Part shown: positions 56,577 to 64,000 of the stretch, one piece after another | How the letters are laid out: every line of letters starts with the position of its first letter | How positions within the stretch are numbered: the first letter of the stretch is position 1 | Origin: Flammulina velutipes | Taxonomy: Eukaryota > Basidiomycota > Agaricomycetes > Agaricales > Physalacriaceae | Direction of reading: 5' to 3' | DNA length: 64,000 nt | Assembly (NCBI GenBank): GCA_011800155.1 | Contig: CM022377.1 | Coordinates: 620,001-684,000, forward strand | Notes under the pieces: model-generated | Seen by the model: the letters and a program-made list of their open reading frames with translations, nothing else | Database searches by the model: none | Told to the model about the DNA's origin: nothing | Position numbers and translations under genes: made by a program

Positions 56577-58351
56577 TTACCAGATCCTGGTGTCCAACAA
56601 CAAGTCTCCGTTATTCTCGAGGCCAATGCAAGCCTTCAAGAACGTGTCGAGGGCGTTGCGCTGCCTGTTGAGACTGTTGACGACCTCGGTACCTTGGAAG
56701 AATGTAAGCGAGGACCCAAGTAGGCCGGAAAACAACGACTTACCAGGCTTGACGAGAGGAGCCTTGAGCATGTACGAGAGGAGCGACAAGACCGAGTACA
56801 AGGGTTGGAATTCCCCAGCGCCCGCCTTGCGATACTTGACACGGGTCAAGAGCTCAGTGAGAATGGCCAAATCCAAGATAAGAGGAGTAGCGAGAAGAGA
56901 GTCCTAATAAAAAGGTGAGAACGGATTGGAAAAAGAAACATAGATGCATACCTCGCACTCGTTGAAGATGTTGATGGTCGAGCGTCCACCGCAGAATATC
57001 TCCGAGTAGTACTCGTCGATGGCGCGCTTGGAGTCACCGACGGCGGGGACATACTTGATGACGACGATGTGGTCGGGATGCTCACCCTTGCCTTTGCCCT
57101 CTGGGGCCTTGAACAGAAGCCTGTTAGCATCGACCATGTCATCAACAACACTGCTCTTGCTGATCTCCTTGCTCTTGAATTGCCTCTCCGCCGACAAGTT
57201 GTGGCCATCGTTGTTGCCAAGATGGTTGTAAGAGGCGATGGAGAGAGGCTTGATACCAGCATTGACGAGGAACTCGGCCAAAACCGACTTGAGCTTAGTC
57301 TGACCAGACTTGAGATCGTCTCCACCAATGAAGGACTGGTGACGCTCAGCAAGCGCGATGACACCTGGAACAAAGGTGTTCTGGGGAGCGCCGTTGACGA
57401 AGGGCTCGCCTTCGAGGATAGCAGCGACAGCGAACAAGCTTGAAGGCGAGACCTCAGAGTGGGATGTCTTGATAGCGTTCAAGACGTTGTCGGCGGTATC
57501 ATTGACTCCAGGAATGAGCTCGCTGTAACGCTCCGTGTTGGCGGTCCAGAAGACGATGACACGACCGAGGTCATTGTCCTTCTTGAACTTGCGGATGTCT
57601 GCGCGAATCTGCTCGAGATGAGCCTGCTTGTCTTCGCCGGGGATGACATTGTCGGCACGAGCTTCTTGGTTGGCGGCGATGAAGTCGGGGTAGTAGATGG
57701 AAGGGAGGGGCTTGATGGCTGCCATATGGGGAGCGACCTGGCGCTGAAGGTCCCAGTCAAGGACCTGGGAGCGCTCCATAGCCTTGTCCAAGGGGAAACC
57801 AGAGATATCCCATCCACCGAGAATGAGGTCGTTGGGGTGGACCATGGGGAGGACGTCAGACACGGGGACGTGGACGTCCTTGCCGGTGCCAGCCTCGGAC
57901 CCAATGCGCACAGTGGACGCGCGCAAGAGGGAACCGATGTAGTTGGGCTGCTGGACGCCGGACTTTGTGTGCCACGAGATGTTGTGCTTGTTGGCCAGGA
58001 TGGTAGCCGTCAACGTGGTACCGTTATTGCCTCCAAGACCGATCATCATAAGACTGTTGGACGCGTTAGACGAGGAAGAAGATAAATAGACGAGAAGACA
58101 TACCCAGTCTTGGAGGGCTCGCGTTTGGTCTGGAACTCAAACGAGTCCTCTTTCGGGTTGATGATAAACTGACCGTTCGCGATAGTGACATCGGCACCGC
58201 GGTTGCTGTACTTGGCGGTGATGAACTCGTCCGAGTACGAGGTGTGCTCGGACTGGACGACGATGGCCTGGGGGCGACGAGCGGCGGTAGGATGAACAGG
58301 AAGAATGCCCTCGAGTTGCGACTCGGGGGTGGAGTATCCAGAGGCCGACAT
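56577..58351 (-). CDS. INO1: Inositol-3-phosphate synthase
   Basis: The enzyme converts glucose 6-phosphate to inositol 3-phosphate using NAD in the cytosol, the first step of inositol and phosphatidylinositol synthesis. Visible signatures are [16 protein letters not shown] (NAD loop), [70 protein letters not shown] and [13 protein letters not shown]. Four exons: 58351-58104, 58053-56952, 56903-56744 and a last one ending at 56577. Introns 58103-58054 and 56951-56904 are GT..AG. The start [11 protein letters not shown] is the first ATG. Length and motifs agree with a complete, functional protein. Confidence 0.95.
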
Positions 58352-59164
58352 AGTGAAGATAGATAGATTTATACGACGCGCGACGGTGAGGAAATTAGAA
58401 AGATATCAAGAACCCGGAAGAGGTGTGTTTGGAACCGCGATGAGAGTTGTGCGAACTGCAAAGCTGATTCGAGTACATGCACAGAGAGCAAGTAACTCTG
58501 GTTAAAAGTTTTTTTGGAGGCGACTGAGTGCGAAAGCTGCTTGGTTGAGATGGTGGTGGGAAGACAAGGAGACTCGTTCTCTCCTGAGCTTTATAAACAA
58601 ATCCAAGTATTCAAAGTCCGACATGACACGACCTTGCATTTCATCTACGAATTTCACAGACGCATCGATAACAACATGAGGCGGATTCTACACGTACAAG
58701 AACGCGTTCTCCTGAAATGCAAAGGTTTTCCGGTGCCCAGTATTGGTAGAAAGGTACCCTTGGACAGCGCTTGAATAGACCGAACGTATGGCTGCAAAAT
58801 GTTACTTGTATATACGGCTAGGCAGGCTTGTAATAACGATGTTGGGAGGTGCATTCCAGCTAACCATCAGGGCGCTCGGTTAACAGTGGAGTTTCGAAGA
58901 CTAATCTCCTGCACATCCCTTGCCCTCAAGGCATGTTCCCCAAAAATTAGAATCATCCTTCCAAAGTTTTGACGGACACCCGACGGCCGACCGGGCCTCG
59001 CTTACACTGAATTATTGACTGTGCCCATGTGGCGCTAGAGGCCGCCCATATGCTGTTGACATGCGTCACAATACCACCAGACGCCGATAGCTCACTGCAT
59101 ATCAAGTTATCAACGAATGATACAATCGAGATATACAAGCCAAAGCTGACCATACTTTCTCGTT
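58352..59164. other. Intergenic between INO1 and cofactor C
   Basis: About 810 bp with the INO1 promoter on its left. Short frames on both strands show no family pattern. A TGTGGCGC core lies at 59028-59035. Confidence 0.45.
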
Positions 59165-60277
59165 TCATCCAGAACGCGTCGACGCGTCCAAGTCATCGCG
59201 CTTTCGTCGAGGTAAACAAGCCACCAATACATCATCCAACCCAGCACTCAGTGGCCAATCTGTTACCATTTCAAAGGTCTCTAGTTGTCTCCAATTCGGC
59301 GACGGCGTCTGCTTGATATGTGAGAAATCCTGTACCGCCAGATGGCTGCTCTTCCTCTCCTGCAAATGATCAAGTTCAAACTCAAGACCAGAATAACGGA
59401 CTTACCTCAGGCGCACAAGCCAAACTAGTAGGGTATCCTGCAAACCTTATGTTTGAGCTATGTTCTATGATAGGCTGTGATGGTATCGATAGGTAGACAT
59501 CCACGTTATGCGAGGTGTGTATACGGAACTAAACAGATATATGAGGAACCAGGAGCAAGACGAACATAGAGACATACTTGATGGCAGCCCACCACGATGG
59601 TGGTATTCTCTAGGTCGTGCATCATAATCGAAGACTGGATGGGAGGTAGTAGCAGCACGGTGTTTCGTACGTCGCGAACGTGCACCGCAGAAATAGAGGT
59701 GTGGTCTAGTAGATTCACAACGCAATTAGATAGCTTGAATATGTTCAAATCTTTGGGCGTAGTTGGAGAGTCAAGTGAAACAATTTGGTTCGAAAGACCG
59801 GTGAGCGCCACAATGGATTCATCGGACGAGGTAGACTCCGATGGGGCATCGGCCACTATAGGTTGAGCAGTAGACTCTTGTTTCCTTGAAACCGCCTTTC
59901 TTTTGAAAGAAAACTTGGAAACAGGCTGAGAGGCCTTTCTCAGAGCCTCGACGGAGCTCTCCAGAGATTTCAGTCTCTATAGTCTTGATTCAGTCTTGTA
60001 TCCGCAGGAGCCAAGCAGAGAGACAGACATTCTCATATCCCTTTTGATCGTAAGACGGTAGCGATCCAACAGCATCAGCCAGGCCTTTTGTCAATCTCGA
60101 GAGTTCAGCCGAGAGAGCAGGCAGAGATTCAGAACCCTTGGCGTCCTTTATACGGGATTCCAAAGCTAATATAACGTTAAGGAGGTTGATATTTCCTACG
60201 TTACACGACTAACCGGCAACATCTTCCGCGAAACTCGCAGAGAACTCCTGCGAAAACGACCAGTTTGAAGTGGCCAT
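59165..60277 (-). CDS. Tubulin-binding cofactor C
   Basis: The start MATSNWSFSQEFSASFAEDVA at 60277 leads into an N-terminal coiled-coil region (LESRIKDAKGSESLPALSAE, LKSLESSVEALRKA). The C-terminal half is the beta-helical C-CAP/cofactor C domain: NIFKLSNCVVNLLD, ISAVHVRDVRNTVLLLPPI, HDLENTTIVVGCHQ, then RFAGYPTSLACAPE. It ends in a VQDFSHIKQTPSPNW segment, typical of the region after the domain. The last exon stops at 59165. In other eukaryotes the protein stimulates GTP hydrolysis by beta-tubulin during heterodimer release; the Arg that acts as finger lies in the QxRxH-type strand, which I could not place across the intron. Divergent from the TAF8-like gene, 140 bp apart. Confidence 0.82.
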
Positions 60278-60417
60278 GAAGAATGTACGAGTTGTTTGCG
60301 CAGGATTGGCAAGGGCGTCGTCAGCGTGGGAAAGCTGCTGAATCCGACGACCATCAACGTCGTGGAGGCGCTGAGCAGCGACGTCGTTGACCCCTTCGTC
60401 GTCGTCTCGCCCAACCC

Positions 60418-62063
60418 ATGGACAATGCCTCTCAAAAACTGCTCGAGGCTGCGACTCACAGGACTCTACATGCTGCCGGTTTCTCTCGCTCTTCGTCGCA
60501 GGCGACTCTCGTCCTAACAGACCTCCTTTCACGCTACTTGACGCTCCTCACCTCGACCTGCTCAAAATATGCGCAACACTCGGGCAGAACGATGCTCTCG
60601 TCGTTGGATGCGCTCACCGCGTTGGATGAGCTCGGAGTGAGCCTCGACGAGCTCAAGGATTTCGGGGCCACTGAGGGACTGGAATTGAACCGCTATTCCC
60701 TCAGGTCGGCGCGCAGAGTGGAGGATCTCGCAGAGTTCAGAGGTACGCTATGGCAATGATGGAGTGTTCAGAGGTACTAATGATTTCGTAGCGCAACTTT
60801 CCGAAGGACTGAAGCAGGACGAAGACGACGTGATTCCTCTGCACTACGCCCCCTTTGACGGAGAAGATGATATGCAGGACGAAGAGGAAGACGAGGACGC
60901 CAGTGGCTGGGATGACGGCGCGCCCGTTGACGAGGACGACTTGTACGCGGACATGGACGTGTCTCTCGACGACGCGCGGCGACCCGTCGCCCCAATGCTA
61001 CCGCTCTCACCAATATCTAATCCCGCCTCGCCGCCTACGCGAAAGCGCCGGCGGCTGTCAGACTGGCAACCGCCACCGCACGTGCCCGACTTTCTGCCTC
61101 CGTTTCCGACGATGGAAGACGCGTCGTCGCCCACCGACCCGCTGCCCGAGCCGGTCGCACCGATGGAAAACAACAGGCCGCCTTCTCCGACACAGCCTGC
61201 CGTGCCGGCCCAAGCATTAACATCCTCAACTGGTGCAGATTGGCATCTACAGGTGCCCTACCACCAGTCATCCCTTTCCTCTCAGCCGGAATTCCACCTG
61301 CCGGCACCTCTTCCTGCCCATTCACCGCGCCAACCGAAGCTTCCCACGCCTGCCACCGAACCAGCACTCATCGCTGCATACCACCATATTCTCACCCATC
61401 GACAGGAAACAACTGCAATTCCCGGCAACGGAAATCCTCTGAGGCACAAAGTGGCCATGTCATTGCTCTCGTTAGTCCAGGCGTCCTCGAGATGGGAACC
61501 TTCAGACACACTGTACAGCAACCTGACTACCAACCAACCTCGCGTGACGGCAATGGGTCCCAGTCACCCCATAGCTCTTGGGGACACACATGGCGCCCAA
61601 CTGACGAAAGAGAAGGACTTCAAATTCCCAGCTGTCACCAGTCGCAGTGTCATTGCTAGCGAACATCTGACCAACGTCGTCGCGGAGCAGTCGTCGAGGA
61701 TACCAGACCTTGCTCAACAAGTCTTACCGGTATGTCAAGATACAGTACATTTCTACACCATTCTTATCATTCTTGCAGTTGAAAATATACAACCGAACAA
61801 GTCGTTTGGCTCCGCCGCCTGTTCTCATAGCAGACAACAAGCCACTGACCTACGGGAACGGAATTCCTGCGCCGTGGAATATCGGCCCCACGCCGCCTAC
61901 GGCAGAGGGCAAGAAAACAGACAACCCGCGCGTTCTTCCCGATGCGCGGTTGTTCGCGACGTGGGATTCAGAGACGAAGAGTTTCAAGGAGCCTCTGAAG
62001 GGCCGAGGGAGTCGAGGAAAGACAGTTATACACTCGTCCAGACGGACTGGTAGAAATGCTTGA
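60418..62063 (+). CDS. TAF8-like protein with bromodomain-associated histone fold
   Basis: Three exons (60418-60742, 60792-61729, 61779-62063). The N-terminal LLEAATHRTLHAAGFSRSSSQATLVLTDLLSRYL starts a histone-fold domain, which continues ALTALDELGVSLDELKDF. An acidic region follows, then a nuclear-type basic stretch (RKRRRLSDW). After it comes PPHVPDFLPPFP, the signature found downstream of the histone fold in TAF8 proteins of TFIID. The C-terminal 200 residues are low in recognisable motifs; the end is basic (SSRRTGRNA, TGA at 62061-62063). TAF3 or a SAGA component with the same fold are alternatives, but the proline motif favours TAF8. Confidence 0.75.
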
Positions 62064-63375
62064 GCTGCGGCTGCTTATTATGATACTATTGCTTTCGACA
62101 TGTACTTGTTAGTGTATAGCTATGGACTGAGTTTAGAATTGACGGTCTCCCATGTTCGGACCGAAAACATCCTGATCTTAGCCATCATGCATGACTTGCT
62201 GTACTCAAAGATGTTGCTACTACGCACGTAGCTAATCATACTGTTCTCGCCTTGTCGTTGTCTCGTGGTTATGAGTGGGAAGGAGGATCAAAGTCATAGC
62301 TCGAGGAAGGGTGCCGACTTGATGCACTAAAGCAAGGCTGCAGCCTGCTTACTGGTAGAAGTTGGTATGAATCGGCGCTCATAAAACACGGATACTAGGT
62401 GAATGTGTATTTTCTCGTCACGAATAACCAACCACTCACCTGCTTACAGATTAGATGATGAGTAAGTACTCAGTAAATGGCGGTGCTATGATCTATCGTC
62501 CCTCAAATGCAATACTCTTCGTAACGTTTTGCGACATCTAGCGGCGTGAGCGGGATCTTCGGGCTGAGCCCTGGTTAGTGTGGTCACTGGCACTGGTACG
62601 CCGGTGGTACGTGGTATGTAAATCGTTGATTTTTTCTTGTTCCCTCTGAGTTATGGCTTCCAAATTTCTCCAGTTGCTCGAGGACCGAGATCCATCGCAA
62701 CCACCCTCCCTGGCCAGGTCGGGTCGCACAGATCTTCCAGCAATTGAGGATCCTTGGACAGTGGAGAATCCGAAGGTGCAAATTTTGATAATGATATGTG
62801 GCTCAAACATTTCAGCGCCTCATGCTCAACAGCTGACCAGTGTTAGCTTTTACCTTCGCGTAAAGGGCTCGTTTCACTTCGCAGAATGGGCGCAATCCCT
62901 GCAGGTCCGAAAAGTTGGAATTTACCTCAAGCGGTGCAGATGGCTCGGGAAAGATTATTCACCTCAGACTACTCTGCTATCTGTAAGCGCTACCTGGCTT
63001 GACTCGTGCTCGAAGAACAGAATCTGGGACGAACACTCTTTGAGGAATAATCACTTTTCCAGCTCGCGACATTTCAGACCACAGTGCTAGCACTGCCTCG
63101 GTGTGGCGGGGACGAACGCATGTCGAGGGGCATACCGAGAAAGCCGAAAATCTTCGAGTTTCAATATGCGCCAGCTCAATACATTCACCGCCTGGCCGTA
63201 CCAATACCTCGGAACAGCAAGATTCAAATAAAAGGCGTCTCCGACTCTCTGCAATCCTTACCTTCTGGTACTTTCTCTTCTTCCTTGTCTCGCGCCGTTT
63301 TCCTTTTCTTCCTTCACCTTTCTTCGCGCTTGACAACCTCTTTTTTGCTCCACCTTTTTCTTCTTCACGATAACG
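62064..63375. other. Intergenic, no gene supported
   Basis: About 1.3 kb. One plus-strand frame (62653-63090) starts MASKFLQLLEDRDPSQPP and could be coding for its first 40 residues, but it then becomes unstructured and no family is seen. Just before the cupredoxin gene the sequence is pyrimidine-rich (63,260-63,370), typical of a strong fungal promoter. Confidence 0.45.
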
Positions 63376-64000
63376 ATGATGAGATCCATATTCACGATCG
63401 CGCTTTCTGCTGTGCTTCCCGCTGCTGTTTTGGCCACGTACAACACCTACGAGGTGAACGTTGGTGCGAATGGCAAGCTGGCGTATGATCCGGAATACGT
63501 CTATGCGAACCCGGGGGATGTTATCAAGTTTAACTTGTGAGTGTCGATCTTTCGATGTCGATTGCATCTAGTAGACTGATTTGTTCGTTAGCTTCCCAAA
63601 GAACCACACGGTTACTCAATCAGCGTTCGACACTCCTTGCACTCCTCTCTATGGAGGTGTAGACTCTGGCTTGTAAGCTACTTTTCTTTGCTTCATAACC
63701 TGTGATGAACGATGATTACAGTGTTCCCGTCGCCCCGGACGCCATCGACCAGGCCCCGTCCTTCCTCGTCTCGGTCGCCGACTACAACCCAGTGTGGTTC
63801 CATTGCCAGCAGCCTAACCCTGCTCCCGGTCACTGCGCCATGGGTAAAATTGACAGTTCCTTGAACGCCTTGAGTAAGAAACTAACTAGTTTTGGTAGGA
63901 ATGGTGTTCGCCATCAACCCGCCCGCTGAACACGACCCCAAGTCCTTCTCTGCGTTCAAGGCTCTCGCTCAGGCCACTGCTTACGAAGTTGCCCCACCCG
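63376..64000 (+). CDS. Secreted cupredoxin-like protein, 5' part
   Basis: The signal peptide MRSIFTIALSAVLPAAVLA follows two adjacent ATGs (63376 and 63379). The domain begins YNTYEVNVGANG, with the plastocyanin-like order of ligands: KNHTVTQ (His), WFHCQQP (Cys), GHCAMGM (His and Met). All four type 1 copper ligands are present. Four exons are visible (63376-63536, 63592-63673, 63722-63843, 63899 onward) with GT..AG introns. The frame is open at the window edge, after QATAYEVAPP. In related fungal proteins a Ser/Thr-rich region and a GPI signal follow. A role at the cell wall or in fruiting is inferred from family members only. Confidence 0.88.

Noticed and set aside
62653..63090. 145-residue plus-strand ORF as a gene
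   Set aside because: No family pattern, composition changes midway, and it runs over pyrimidine-rich promoter sequence of the next gene.
1..64000. CRISPR arrays, operons, bacterial-type promoters and terminators
   Set aside because: Intron-rich eukaryotic nuclear DNA; no regularly spaced direct repeats were seen.

Overview
The window is gene-dense nuclear DNA from a filamentous basidiomycete, most likely an Agaricomycete. Genes are split by many 45-60 nt introns with GT..AG ends and CTRAC-type branch points. Short divergent promoters are common, and the content fits a mushroom genome: a GH128 glucanase, an SR-type kinase, a pepsin-like membrane protein, a secreted cupredoxin and a MYND/Sel1 protein. 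Species cannot be fixed from the sequence alone, and no tRNA or rRNA gene was seen.

Layout. 1-351: tail of an acidic protein. About 0.65-43.4 kb: dominated by one unnamed paralogous gene family (called here the GIR/FDLT family). There are six recognisable loci, A 646-4317, B 11560-13991, C 20049-16587 (minus), D 25118-28619, E 29013-31430 and F 31746-35502, plus a probable C-terminal scrap at 43.1-43.45 kb. Scattered among them are ordinary genes: an M20 amidohydrolase, a bHLH-like factor, an NAD-dependent epimerase, a GH128 glucanase, a HAD hydrolase, a RING E3 ligase and a triose-phosphate/sugar-phosphate transporter. C and D form a 3.5 kb inverted repeat around the RING and transporter genes. 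The copies show recombination and decay: near-identical tracts, a shared internal deletion in B and E, splice-site mutations in D, E and F, and a frameshift in D. They share an upstream module with a CACGTG core.

35.6-52.5 kb: an Hcs1-type SF1 helicase and a 5-oxoprolinase lacking its HyuB half, divergent with start codons 42 bp apart. Then come an SRPK-like kinase, a catalytically degenerate pepsin-like membrane protein, a PanE-like ketopantoate reductase, a fungal one-pass surface protein, a DUF4267 membrane protein, a chimeric pseudogene built from pieces of two neighbouring genes, and an HMG-box factor.

53.1-56.4 kb: a MYND/Sel1 gene split by a complete 1,543 bp LTR element at 53679-55221. 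The element has LTRs that look identical, a perfect 5 bp target duplication, and a single Copia-type gag ORF with no pol. It is a gag-only LTR retrotransposon that looks very young. 56.5-64 kb: INO1, tubulin cofactor C, a TAF8-like histone-fold protein (divergent from cofactor C, 140 bp apart) and the 5' part of a secreted cupredoxin.

Most single-copy genes are independent housekeeping or secreted functions. The two system-level signals are the multi-copy family with its shared promoter module, and the gag-only retroelement. A 9-mer, TGCGCCACA, is strongly over-represented and sits upstream of many of the duplicated genes.
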